Source: Spirosoma terrae
GTDB taxonomy: Bacteria; Bacteroidota; Bacteroidia; Cytophagales; Spirosomataceae
Length of the DNA stretch: 64,000 bases
Reading direction: 5' to 3'
Assembly: GCF_010435915.1 (NCBI RefSeq)
Contig: NZ_JAAFZH010000002.1
Coordinates: 637,532 to 701,531 of the forward strand
Under the pieces are notes generated by a model that saw only the letters and a list, made by a program, of their open reading frames with translations, was not told the origin of the DNA and ran no database searches. Below are positions 35,353-43,350 of this stretch, piece after piece (positions within the stretch are counted from its first letter, which is position 1; every line of letters begins with the position of its first letter). Made by a program: the position numbers and the translations under genes.

Positions 35353-36800
35353 TAGTGGCGCTGTTTTTGGGCTGAATCAGGCTGATTTTGTACTGACAGA
35401 AAGACAACGGCTTTGCGGAACGTATCCTGCCGAATAGCCACGCTAATGGGCAAACCTACGTTTTTGAAGTATACGTTTGAGAGCTGCAACTTCGCATCGC
35501 GGCTTGTCTCAATCCCCGTTCTAAATCCGTTGATGACAATATTTTCCAGATTTACGGCTCCAGATCGGCTGATACGTAGTGCTACGTGCGTTTGTGCTGA
35601 GTCGGCAGGTAGTAAGACGGCTAACCGATTATCGCCCACGATACGTTGCAGGGAATCGTTTATGAGCAAGGTCTTCGTGAGCCGAAACGTATCGGCAGGC
35701 AAAATAAGATGATGGTCTTTACTACGGTAGGCCGTTTGTAGCAACGAATCAAATCGCATCTCCTGGGTTGATATCGCTGATGCTACGTTCGGTTTATTGC
35801 TGATCGTTGCCAGGCTATCGGCCACTTTTGTGTCAGATTGTCCTGATGGCTGATATTGATACCACACTATTGCCGCTATTAGCCCGATTGCTACTAAACC
35901 AAACAGCGGCAAGAACCCCGTCGACCGCTTTTTGGCGGGCTTTATCTGGTTAGATGGTACCGCCTGAGCTACGGGAGCCGCTTGTGGTATTACCGGCGTT
36001 GGCACGTCGACAGACTTGGCTGAATTAGGCGGTAGAGGCTTGATAGCAGACGTATCGTTTTTGGCCAGAACAACAGTGATGTTGTCATTACCGCCTTGCT
36101 TATTGGCAAACCGAATCAATTCAAGTGTCTGCTCATCAAGGGAACGTTTTTTACTCAGAACCGCCTTCACTTGTGACTGCGTAATCATATCCGTTAAGCC
36201 ATCGCTGCAAAGTAGTAACTGATCGCCCGGTAGAAAATCGGTTTCGCCCGACTCCAGAAAATCAGGATCATCGACCCGGTGTTCCATGGAGCCAACGTCC
36301 CGCAGAATTTCGTTTCGGCGCGGGTGTTCCATCGCTTCGGCTTCGGTGAGTTCATTGGCATCCTCCCGAACGCCAACCAGCGAATGATCGTGCGTCAATT
36401 TTTCAAGAACGCCCTGACGGAGTCGATATAAACGGGTATCGCCCACATGAACGTAGTACAACTTTCCTGCCTGACTATCAGCTACAGCAGTAGTCAACAC
36501 ACAGCACATTTGCGCCAGTTTTCGATCCCGCTGCCGCTCTTTATTGATCTGATTATTGGCAAATACGACCGCTTCACGTAGCATCGACAACGGATTGCCG
36601 TTTGGCGTAGCCATGTATTGCTCTATCGACTCGCGGGCAATAGCCGCAGCCCGGTCGCCCCCGGCGTACCCGCCAACACCATCAATAACCGCCAGCAATG
36701 CAGTATGTTCTGCCCAAATCGTTGAGCAGATAAAGGCATCCTGATTATCGGTTCGGCGCTTACCTACGTCGGTTGTGCCAGCAAATACTAATGAATTCAT
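35352..36800 (-). CDS. PP2C-type phosphatase with membrane anchor and outer domain
   Basis: This 482-residue protein starts with a PP2C/PstP-type Ser/Thr phosphatase domain (about 1-248). The metal and active-site motifs are TDNQDAF (17-23), VIDGVGG (38-44), HVGDTRLYR (118-126), CSDGLTD (198-204) and GGNDNITVV (236-244). A Pro-rich linker, a membrane helix (about 295-315) and an extracytoplasmic domain of about 160 residues follow. The repeated short strands of that last domain (ILPADTFRLTKTLLINDSLQRIV, LENIVINGFRTGI, LQLSNVYFKNVG, each quoted in part) suggest a small parallel beta-helix. It should reverse the action of the two kinases. Its stop codon overlaps the ATG of the second kinase. 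Confidence 0.92.
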   Translation of the reverse strand: MNSLVFAGTTDVGKRRTDNQDAFICSTIWAEHTALLAVIDGVGGYAGGDRAAAIARESIEQYMATPNGNPLSMLREAVVFANNQINKERQRDRKLAQMCCVLTTAVADSQAGKLYYVHVGDTRLYRLRQGVLEKLTHDHSLVGVREDANELTEAEAMEHPRRNEILRDVGSMEHRVDDPDFLESGETDFLPGDQLLLCSDGLTDMITQSQVKAVLSKKRSLDEQTLELIRFANKQGGNDNITVVLAKNDTSAIKPLPPNSAKSVDVPTPVIPQAAPVAQAVPSNQIKPAKKRSTGFLPLFGLVAIGLIAAIVWYQYQPSGQSDTKVADSLATISNKPNVASAISTQEMRFDSLLQTAYRSKDHHLILPADTFRLTKTLLINDSLQRIVGDNRLAVLLPADSAQTHVALRISRSGAVNLENIVINGFRTGIETSRDAKLQLSNVYFKNVGLPISVAIRQDTFRKAVVFLSVQNQPDSAQKQRH

Positions 36801-36821
36801 TTAGTAGCATGCTTTATTCGT

Positions 36822-36888
36822 TGACAGGATTAACATGATTGACAGGATATGGATGAGAACAATCTTGTCAATCATGTTAATCCTGTCA
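36822..36888. repeat. Fold-back repeat with 27-bp arms
   Basis: TGACAGGATTAACATGATTG (in 36822-36848) is matched by its complement in 36862-36888 with a single mismatch, around a 13-base loop. It lies between the small membrane peptide and the PP2C gene. I recall similar GACAGGATTAACA repeats in other Bacteroidota genomes. Confidence 0.88.
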
Positions 36889-36893
36889 GAGAT

Positions 36894-36977
36894 TTATCTC
36901 GGTAAATCCTGAAAATGTTTCAAAACCAGAAACACAACAAAGAGGAGTAATCCGAAAACAAGTAGTGCATCGATCAT
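36894..36977 (-). CDS. 27-residue single-pass membrane peptide
   Basis: The frame starts with ATG one base after the stop of the FHA gene (TAG-C-ATG) and encodes MIDALLVFGLLLFVVFLVL followed by a short basic/polar tail KHFQDLPR. It is one membrane helix with a cytoplasmic tail by the positive-inside rule. The tight spacing argues for translational coupling. Longer in-frame starts would overlap the FHA gene heavily. No family is known to me. It could be an accessory subunit of the membrane kinases or of the RodA-PBP fusion. Confidence 0.6.
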   Translation of the reverse strand: MIDALLVFGLLLFVVFLVLKHFQDLPR

Positions 36978-36978
36978 G

Positions 36979-37980
36979 CTACGTAGTACGTTGGAAGTGT
37001 AGGGTAACCATACTGTTGAGCAGAATTTGAGCTTTATCGGGCAAGGAATACCACTGTGGATTAGCGGGTTCACTACGTGGAATGAGCTGTTCATTCACGC
37101 GGGTTTCGTTTCGACTGAACGAGGCTAGTTGAAACGTTTGGGTTGCATCATCGTACCGAATACGTGCGTGCGGGTTTGATACGTAGGCCGATTCGAGCAG
37201 CAAATAGTTCGGAAAATGCTGATTGTCGGGTTCTTTTCTGGCTACTACAATCTCCCGATCGCGCATTAAATACGTATCCTCTTTATTCAATTCGGCAACG
37301 TAGTACGTAATCTCGGCTAGTCCGGCGGCCATGCTACGTGGTAAGCTAGGCACGTTTCGTGTAGCTGATCCCGTCATCGGAGCCCGTTCGTTTGGCGAAG
37401 GCGACGTATCAAATTTAAATTTCACGACAAAAGCCCCCGGCTCGCGAAAGTCGATATGCTGAAACGTATTCAGGTCGACATCCACTTTTTCGTAGCGGTT
37501 GGTTTGTTTGACGCGTCGCGTTACGTGTAGTTTATCGGACGATTGACGCTGTTCGTTACCGGGCAAAATACCTGTGAGCGCACCCACTACGTAGACATCT
37601 GTTGGCGAAACCGTTTCTCCCCCAAATTCATGGCCACCCCCAAACTTAAAAAACCAACTGGAGGCCACGGGTGCTATACGTTCATACGGCCCTTTATGCG
37701 ACTCAATAACCGCTTTAAACGACTTAACCGCTTCATCAACGATTACCGGAAATGCATTCTGGCGTTCCTCGTACGTATCTGGGTGGAGGATAATTAGAAA
37801 GTGCGCATTGAACAGCATACTTGTTCCTACAGACTCCCGGCCGATGGAATCCTCGAACGATGTCACCAACTCAGTTAAAATCCGTTTGTTGGTTACGGCA
37901 ACGGTAGAGCTGGTTTGACTCTGGCTGGGGGGCACGAGTAGATTTCCTAATTTATGAAGCCAGTTGGGCTGATCTGCCAT
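36979..37980 (-). CDS. FhaA-like protein with degenerate C-terminal FHA domain
   Basis: This 333-residue cytoplasmic protein opens the leftward cluster. Residues about 30-140 (ILTELVTSFEDSIGRESVG, FNAHFLIILHPDTYEE) look like the DUF3662-type N-terminal domain of actinobacterial FhaA, which is a tentative match. The last 90 residues look like an FHA domain: IVVARKE (245-250), VSNPHARI (267-274, with the conserved His) and RNETRVNEQLI (290-300, in place of the usual NGT-V-N). The first Gly-Arg of a typical FHA is absent, so phosphothreonine binding needs testing. It is the first gene of the block and is followed by the 27-residue membrane peptide. Confidence 0.75.
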   Translation of the reverse strand: MADQPNWLHKLGNLLVPPSQSQTSSTVAVTNKRILTELVTSFEDSIGRESVGTSMLFNAHFLIILHPDTYEERQNAFPVIVDEAVKSFKAVIESHKGPYERIAPVASSWFFKFGGGHEFGGETVSPTDVYVVGALTGILPGNEQRQSSDKLHVTRRVKQTNRYEKVDVDLNTFQHIDFREPGAFVVKFKFDTSPSPNERAPMTGSATRNVPSLPRSMAAGLAEITYYVAELNKEDTYLMRDREIVVARKEPDNQHFPNYLLLESAYVSNPHARIRYDDATQTFQLASFSRNETRVNEQLIPRSEPANPQWYSLPDKAQILLNSMVTLHFQRTT

Positions 37981-38266
37981 GGGTGAACGTGAATAGGTTC
38001 GTACTACACCCTTAAACGATGCTCGCTATCATTTTCTTTTGACAGCCGTCAAGTTGATTAAGTTGAGGGCGGTGGCCATAGGCCTAATAAGGTGAGATAT
38101 GTCTATTTGCAAGTAATAACTCTCACTAAAACAAGGTAGCTGCGTAATCCGCTACGTTTAATAACTAGTGGAATACCTACCGTTCAGTACAGAAGCTTTC
38201 ATTGGGTTATGAGTTTTAGCATTCAAACTAAAGTGCTCCTTGTTTAAATAGGATATTTTTATTTAT

Positions 38267-38319
38267 TCAATAAATATTTTCTCTAATTCGATTAATATTT
38301 ATTGATATTCAATAAATAT
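38267..38319. promoter_or_regulatory. AT-rich operator-like repeats upstream of the membrane protein/HTH pair
   Basis: A perfect palindrome with 11-bp arms ATATTTATTGA (38295-38305) and TCAATAAATAT (38309-38319) and a 3-base spacer lies 37 bases before the first gene. The same half-site TCAATAAATAT recurs at 38267-38277, exactly 42 bases (about four helical turns) upstream. This is a good candidate for autoregulation by the HTH protein at 39013. Confidence 0.7.
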
Positions 38320-38355
38320 ACTTTCCTTTGTTTCATCAATCAATTATCGACACAT

Positions 38356-39009
38356 ATGGAAACTAATTCTCACTTGGTATTTCCAACCGTTAAGGGGCTG
38401 GTTACCATCTTTTATTATCTGATGCTGGCTGTTCTGATTCTATTCGCAGCCAAAAGCGGGCTCAAACTGTTACAGGCACAAGCCGGTCCATTTCCTCTGG
38501 ATCAGGAACATCCAAACTATGTATCGGTTCCGGTAGCCTGGGCACCAGCCAGCGATAAGACCATCATGACGACTGGGAAGCCTCAGCTTTTTTTAACCCC
38601 TCAAAAACAGACTGGACAACTCCAGGTTCCAATTCGATCAATTCCGGGGTTGTTGATGAGCCTACTGGGAATCGTTGGCTTGGTGACCGCAACCTGGATG
38701 TTCTTATTGCTCCGGCAAATTTTTCGTTCGGTTCAGATCCAATCTCCTTTCCAGGCGGCTATTGCCCGACGCATTACAACAATGGGTTTCCTTTTTTTAG
38801 GACAAACTGCCATTGAAGCGCTCCTTAAACTGGCGCTTTGGCAGCAGACCAGGCCTTATTTCAACCACATTCGACTCGCCAATCAAGCTTCGTTGAGCGT
38901 GGATATTCAGTTGGATGGCCCTTGGTTGTTGGGGTTAATTTTATTGGCTTTAGCCCAGGTCTACCAACGAGGCATCGAACTCCAACTTGAAAACGAATTA
39001 ACTGTCTGA
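38356..39009 (+). CDS. DUF2975-like four-helix membrane protein
   Basis: This 217-residue membrane protein has helices at about 15-35, 95-115, 140-160 and 185-205 and an extracytoplasmic loop of about 55 residues after the first. It resembles the DUF2975 family, which is regularly encoded next to a small YozG-type HTH regulator, as here. The ATG at 38356 (METNSHLVF) is chosen. An upstream frame would overlap the operator-like repeats. The stop is 3 bases before the regulator gene, so the pair is co-translated. Function is unknown. Related pairs are thought to sense the membrane or a peptide signal. Confidence 0.8.
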   Translation: METNSHLVFPTVKGLVTIFYYLMLAVLILFAAKSGLKLLQAQAGPFPLDQEHPNYVSVPVAWAPASDKTIMTTGKPQLFLTPQKQTGQLQVPIRSIPGLLMSLLGIVGLVTATWMFLLLRQIFRSVQIQSPFQAAIARRITTMGFLFLGQTAIEALLKLALWQQTRPYFNHIRLANQASLSVDIQLDGPWLLGLILLALAQVYQRGIELQLENELTV

Positions 39010-39012
39010 CTC

Positions 39013-39261
39013 ATGCCTATTATTGTCAATCTGGATGTGATGATGGCCAAACGTAAAATGTCGCTCTCCGAACTGGCCCAGAAAGTAGACCTCACGCTAG
39101 CCAACCTCTCGATTTTAAAGACAGGCAAAGCCAAAGCGATCCGCTTCAGCACGCTGGAAGCCATTTGTCAGGCTCTGGACTGTAAGCCCGGAGATATTCT
39201 CGATTTTGAATCCGATAACCCCACCCCGTCAACACCGGTCGAAGAACACGCTCTGCTCTGA
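39013..39261 (+). CDS. Small Xre/Cro-type HTH regulator (YozG-like)
   Basis: This 82-residue DNA-binding protein consists of one Cro/C1-type helix-turn-helix (about 5-65): LDVMMAKRKMSLSELAQKV, LTLANLSILKTGKAKAIRFS and LEAICQALDCKPGDILDFE. The latter two segments are the hallmark of the YozG/HTH_26 group. A short acidic tail follows. It is coupled to the membrane protein just upstream and probably represses their shared promoter by binding the AATAAATAT sites. Confidence 0.9.
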   Translation: MPIIVNLDVMMAKRKMSLSELAQKVDLTLANLSILKTGKAKAIRFSTLEAICQALDCKPGDILDFESDNPTPSTPVEEHALL

Positions 39262-39634
39262 TTTCACCCAACCGTTTCTCGTGGTGATTATAGTGGTTTC
39301 ATATAAGCCTGATCACCGTGTCTAGTGTCAACTTTCGGTTTACCCTTTCTAACATTCATTAGTTAAGGTGGATGGATACTAAAGGAATGATAAAAAAACG
39401 GAGCAATGCCCAGGCCACCCTAAAATCACGTATAAAACAGCCAACGTTTAGTTACTTATCGTTAACTGTTGTAATAATCCTGCGAAGTGTTCTTTTTTTC
39501 AAGACATCGTATGCTTCCCTTGTCCTGTTTATACGCACCAGTGAACCTTGAAATGGGGGCTAAAACCAAATACTGGAAGCGGAATCCTGTAAACTGATTA
39601 ACTTTACATAAGGATTCTGTATGATAACGTAGCA
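39262..39634. other. 373-base intergenic stretch, nothing clear
   Basis: No gene, strong hairpin or perfect promoter box was seen. A weak GGTGAT...ATCACC pairing near 39281-39319 could be a poor terminator of the HTH gene. Confidence 0.45.
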
Positions 39635-39748
39635 ATGGACCGGATCAGGAAATTTTACAACGAGTATAAACCTTATATTTTTTCAGACGGCTGGTACTAC
39701 GTCTTTATCGTCGTTTTTATTCTCATTCTCTTTATCTTCTTTTCCTGA
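39635..39748 (+). CDS. 37-residue membrane peptide coupled to the lipid kinase gene
   Basis: The frame ATG...TGA encodes MDRIRKFYNEYKPYIFSDG, then WYYVFIVVFILILFIFFS, so a basic amphipathic start is followed by one membrane helix. Its TGA is directly followed by the GTG start of the lipid kinase gene, with no spacer, which favours coupled translation. No longer ORF covers this stretch on the plus strand. I know no named family for it. Confidence 0.65.
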   Translation: MDRIRKFYNEYKPYIFSDGWYYVFIVVFILILFIFFS

Positions 39749-40627
39749 GTGGCCTCTTTATCAGCCGTTCTGGCTATCATCAACCCCTTATCTGGCACTA
39801 CGTCTGCTGAGCAAAAAGCGTTGATTCGTGAAACCTTTTTACGAAAGGCTGAAGCCCTTGGCTTTGCCCCGGAGGTAGCCGTAACAACACATCCTGGCCA
39901 TGCTACAGAATTAGCTGCCCACGCGGTCCTGCGTGGTGTAAATCGTGTTTTGGCCATTGGGGGCGACGGAACAATTAACGAAACAGCTCAGGCATTACGT
40001 CGGTCGGCAACGGCCCTCGGCATTGTCCCGGTTGGGTCGGGAAATGGGCTGGCCCGTCATCTTAACGTACCGCTTAATCCGCTGGTGGCTGTTGAACGAG
40101 CGCTGCGGGGGCAGCCTGTTGTTATCGACAGTGCAGAAATCAATGGACATCCTTTTTTCTGTACAGCGGGTATGGGCTTTGAAGCTTACGTAGCACACGA
40201 ATTTGCTCAACAACCAGTACGGGGTTTGCCAACCTATATTAAGACGGCATTTCGCGCATTTTGGGCCTATAAGCCAGAGCGTTTTATCATCGATGGGCAG
40301 GAACGGGAATTGTTTTCGCTAACGTTTGCCAATGCTGGTCAGTTTGGCAATAATGCCTGGATGGCGCCTAAAGCCAACATTGCCGATGGCCGACTCGAAC
40401 AGTGTGAGATACACCCTTTTCCGGCTCAGGCAGCGGCAATGTTAACCTGGAGGCTATTCAATAAATCCCTGGATGCTTCGTCGTATTGGCGGGGAAAAGC
40501 AGTAATGAAAGCGGTCGTTGAGGCCAGTGGCCCGCTACGTATCCATGTCGATGGCGAGCCGTTGATGTTACCCGACAATAAAGCCGACATACGAATACTG
40601 CCCAGTAGTCTGCTGGTTTTACTGTAA
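39749..40627 (+). CDS. Diacylglycerol kinase-family lipid kinase
   Basis: This 292-residue lipid kinase has the DAGK catalytic core: IINPLSGT (about 10-17), VLAIGGDGTINETAQAL (about 66-82, the nucleotide GGDGT), GIVPVGSGNGLARHLNVP (about 90-107) and the C-terminal HVDGEP. It phosphorylates diacylglycerol, ceramide or undecaprenol, most likely recycling membrane lipids. In a sphingolipid-making Bacteroidete ceramide is conceivable, but nothing in the sequence decides this. The start is a GTG that abuts the stop of the 37-residue membrane peptide. Confidence 0.92.
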   Translation: MASLSAVLAIINPLSGTTSAEQKALIRETFLRKAEALGFAPEVAVTTHPGHATELAAHAVLRGVNRVLAIGGDGTINETAQALRRSATALGIVPVGSGNGLARHLNVPLNPLVAVERALRGQPVVIDSAEINGHPFFCTAGMGFEAYVAHEFAQQPVRGLPTYIKTAFRAFWAYKPERFIIDGQERELFSLTFANAGQFGNNAWMAPKANIADGRLEQCEIHPFPAQAAAMLTWRLFNKSLDASSYWRGKAVMKAVVEASGPLRIHVDGEPLMLPDNKADIRILPSSLLVLL

Positions 40628-40644
40628 GTAGTTGATTTGTAAGG

Positions 40645-42768
40645 TTATTTAAAGATTTTGCCGATAATATTACCAATCTCGACAAAGTCTTCATTGTTGC
40701 TTACTGATCTTTGCTCTATATAATCGTCGTTGTTGTCGGTGTGCGGGAAGACGAGCAGGTAGTTTTTGTCGGCAAACTTTGAATTCAGCATGTCAGGGAT
40801 TACGCGCATTTGTGGCATGTAAGAGGTCATATCCCGCTTAGCCATCATCAGGATTAGCCCTTCGTCGTCGTTCAGTGATTTAGTCGCTCGCTCCATTTCG
40901 TGCCAGTTATTGATGGGGGTAAAATCGGCTTCAATAGTTACTTTTCTGAGAATGTTCTGGAGAATATCGATGGTCGATTTTTCGGCAAAAAAGCTGAGAA
41001 CCGCGCCTGAGTTTCGGGCAATATTCCATATCCTGAGCAATGCATAAAAGAATCCCGGTTCCTTATGGGATTTAGGAGGAAGTACAACCAAGTGTCTTTT
41101 TATTGTGGATATAGGCTGTACCGCATGATAGACCAGTACATTCGTGCTTTCATTCTGGAGGTAGCCGTTATAGAGATTATAAACAAACGATGGCGAGAAT
41201 CCCTTGCTGCTTTCAAGGCCGATAATCAGATCGGTAACTTTTTTCTCCTTGATTACATTATTGATCCCGTTGATAACATCGTTGTCATAGCGGGTTAGCG
41301 GGCTAAGGCTTATGTCCGCAGCGGAGGCAATATTGACGGCATTGTGCAGAATCTTTTCCGCATTTTTTACAGACGATTCCTGTTTCTCCTCATTAATAAC
41401 ATTCAGCGCGAAAAGACGGTCTGTATTGGTTTTTGCTTTAATGATCAGCGATAGGTTAACCATCTTTTCGACCGTCTCCGAGTGGTTGACGGCCAGCAAA
41501 ACACGCTCCTCCTCCGGGCTATTACCGGCAACCGTTTCTTCGTGATCGGTTTCGGCTATTTTTTTCGCGTTGGCCATAGAAACGAAAGATGAAACAGTAC
41601 AGGATACCAGGATCATCAGAATGCTGCCGTTTAATACGTGTTCATTCAGAAGCCTGACAGGCTCACCGGCTTCATTTTCCGAAATAATGATATTATAGCC
41701 AACCAGCACGGCCGCCAACGTAGCGGCTGCCGATGCCGAACTGAGTCCGAATATAAGCCCACCTTCTTCTTTGCTTAGCTTAAATGTTTTTTGGGTAGCA
41801 ACAGCGGCCAGGTATTTTGTACCTATGGCGGCAATCGTCATTAGGGCAGCTACTTTTATGGTTTCCAGGCTTTTAAAAAACACGGAAAAGTCAATCAGCA
41901 TGCCTACGCTAATCAGAAAGAAGGGGATGAATATGGCATTTCCCACAAATTCTACCCGATTCATTAGGGAGGAGGTGTGAGGTATTAGTCGGTTTAAGGC
42001 GAGCCCTGCCAGAAAGGCACCAATAATCGCTTCTACACCCGCCAGTTCGGCCAGCATGGCAGCCAGATAAATCATCACCAATACAAAAATGTACTGGGAA
42101 ATTTTGTCGTTTACTTTCTTGAAAAACCAACGACCAATAATTGGGAAAAGAAGCAGAACGGTCAGGCCGAAAAGCAATACAGATACAGACAAACGTATCC
42201 AGAATTCGCTGCCAACGTCGCCCTGAGCCATGCCAACCGAAATGGCCAGCACTAAAAGGGCTAGTATATCGGTAATCATTGTACCGCCAACCGTTATGTT
42301 AACTGCCGGATTTTTAGCTACCCCCATTTTACTCACCAAAGGGTAGGAGATCAACGTGTGCGACGAAAATAAACTGGCAAATAATATGGACGTTAAGGGT
42401 GAAAAACCAAGCAGATAATAAGCGCCAAGATACCCTAAAACCAGTGGGATGGTGAATGTATACAGGCCGAACGTAAGACTTTTCCATTTGTTCCGCTTGA
42501 AATCGCCCATATCAATCTCCAGTCCGGCCAGAAACATAATATAGAGGAGGCCTGTAGTACCGGTAACAACAATACTACTGTCCCGGGCTAATATGTTAAG
42601 GCCATTGGGACCAATGATAGCGCCGGCAATAATAAGCCCCAGCAAGTGAGGAACTTTGATTTTATTGAGCAGGATGGGGGCTGCCAAAATAATAACCAGC
42701 ACAACCAGGAATTTCAATACAGGATCTTCAATAGGTAGCGACAAGTTATGGATACTCAGTATTGTCAT
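40645..42768 (-). CDS. CPA2-type cation/proton antiporter with C-terminal Usp-like region
   Basis: This 707-residue protein has an N-terminal Na+/H+ exchanger domain (about 15-400) with about twelve helices. Motifs include KVPHLLGLIIAGAIIGPNGL (the CPA2 opening) and GVEAIIGAFLAGLALNR (about 244-260). The cytoplasmic part (about 425-690) contains two universal-stress-protein-like repeats (ERVLLAVNHSETVEKMVNL; RHLVVLPPKSHKEPGF), which may bind nucleotide and regulate transport. It should exchange Na+ or K+ for protons across the inner membrane. A lipoprotein gene lies 12 bases upstream in the same direction, so the two form an operon. Confidence 0.9.
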   Translation of the reverse strand: MTILSIHNLSLPIEDPVLKFLVVLVIILAAPILLNKIKVPHLLGLIIAGAIIGPNGLNILARDSSIVVTGTTGLLYIMFLAGLEIDMGDFKRNKWKSLTFGLYTFTIPLVLGYLGAYYLLGFSPLTSILFASLFSSHTLISYPLVSKMGVAKNPAVNITVGGTMITDILALLVLAISVGMAQGDVGSEFWIRLSVSVLLFGLTVLLLFPIIGRWFFKKVNDKISQYIFVLVMIYLAAMLAELAGVEAIIGAFLAGLALNRLIPHTSSLMNRVEFVGNAIFIPFFLISVGMLIDFSVFFKSLETIKVAALMTIAAIGTKYLAAVATQKTFKLSKEEGGLIFGLSSASAAATLAAVLVGYNIIISENEAGEPVRLLNEHVLNGSILMILVSCTVSSFVSMANAKKIAETDHEETVAGNSPEEERVLLAVNHSETVEKMVNLSLIIKAKTNTDRLFALNVINEEKQESSVKNAEKILHNAVNIASAADISLSPLTRYDNDVINGINNVIKEKKVTDLIIGLESSKGFSPSFVYNLYNGYLQNESTNVLVYHAVQPISTIKRHLVVLPPKSHKEPGFFYALLRIWNIARNSGAVLSFFAEKSTIDILQNILRKVTIEADFTPINNWHEMERATKSLNDDEGLILMMAKRDMTSYMPQMRVIPDMLNSKFADKNYLLVFPHTDNNDDYIEQRSVSNNEDFVEIGNIIGKIFK

Positions 42769-42780
42769 GGTGGTTACTCG

Positions 42781-43350
42781 TTATTGGTTGGTACGGCTTA
42801 ATTCTACGGAGAATTTGGCCGAACATTTATTGTCTATCGAAAGGGCGCGCGTACCTCTCATTTTGTTTGGTGTGATTTCATTTAAAACCACATTCATTTC
42901 TACTTGCTTGCTGGTAGCGGAGTCGGTTCTAAAACTAAGGTTGATCTGATTGTCGGCATACGTAGCAGCATAAACCCTAACGAGTTTGTTATTATTGATG
43001 ACTTTGGTGACAATCTGAGTGGAATCACTACTGAACTCCCACAGGTCTGAGCGTTGATCGCCCACAACGTAGTCCGGACAGCTCGACTCGGTACAAATAA
43101 CTTTGCTGGTCCATGCGCCAGCAATTGTTTCGGGCCAGGCCGCAATAATTACCATAGTGTCGTGGGTAGCCATCAGGCTATCACGCATTCTGGTGAGGGC
43201 TTGATAATCAGTTTCTTTTAACGCAAATTGTTTTTCTTTTTCCAGCAGGGCCTGCTCACGTTGTTCCAGTTGCTGCTCGCGTTCTTTATCGTGGCAACCA
43301 CTTAAGAGGACCCCTGAACTTACGAGGAGTATAATAAGGTATTTAGTCAT
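42781..43350 (-). CDS. Lipoprotein with coiled coil, partner of the antiporter
   Basis: This 189-residue protein has a lipoprotein signal (LLSGC, Cys19), then a charged coiled coil rich in Glu, Gln and Lys (about 22-50) and a beta-rich domain (about 75-185) that I do not recognise. The coil may pair with itself or tether the protein to the envelope. It directly precedes the antiporter gene (12-base gap) on the same strand. A role in sensing or assisting ion homeostasis is plausible but unproven. Confidence 0.75.
   Translation of the reverse strand: MTKYLIILLVSSGVLLSGCHDKEREQQLEQREQALLEKEKQFALKETDYQALTRMRDSLMATHDTMVIIAAWPETIAGAWTSKVICTESSCPDYVVGDQRSDLWEFSSDSTQIVTKVINNNKLVRVYAATYADNQINLSFRTDSATSKQVEMNVVLNEITPNKMRGTRALSIDNKCSAKFSVELSRTNQ

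Noticed and set aside
27071..37980. Reading the FHA/kinase/phosphatase block as a type VI secretion regulatory locus
   Set aside because: No TssB/C/K/F/G/M-type structural genes are present, and the enzyme in the block is a peptidoglycan synthase.
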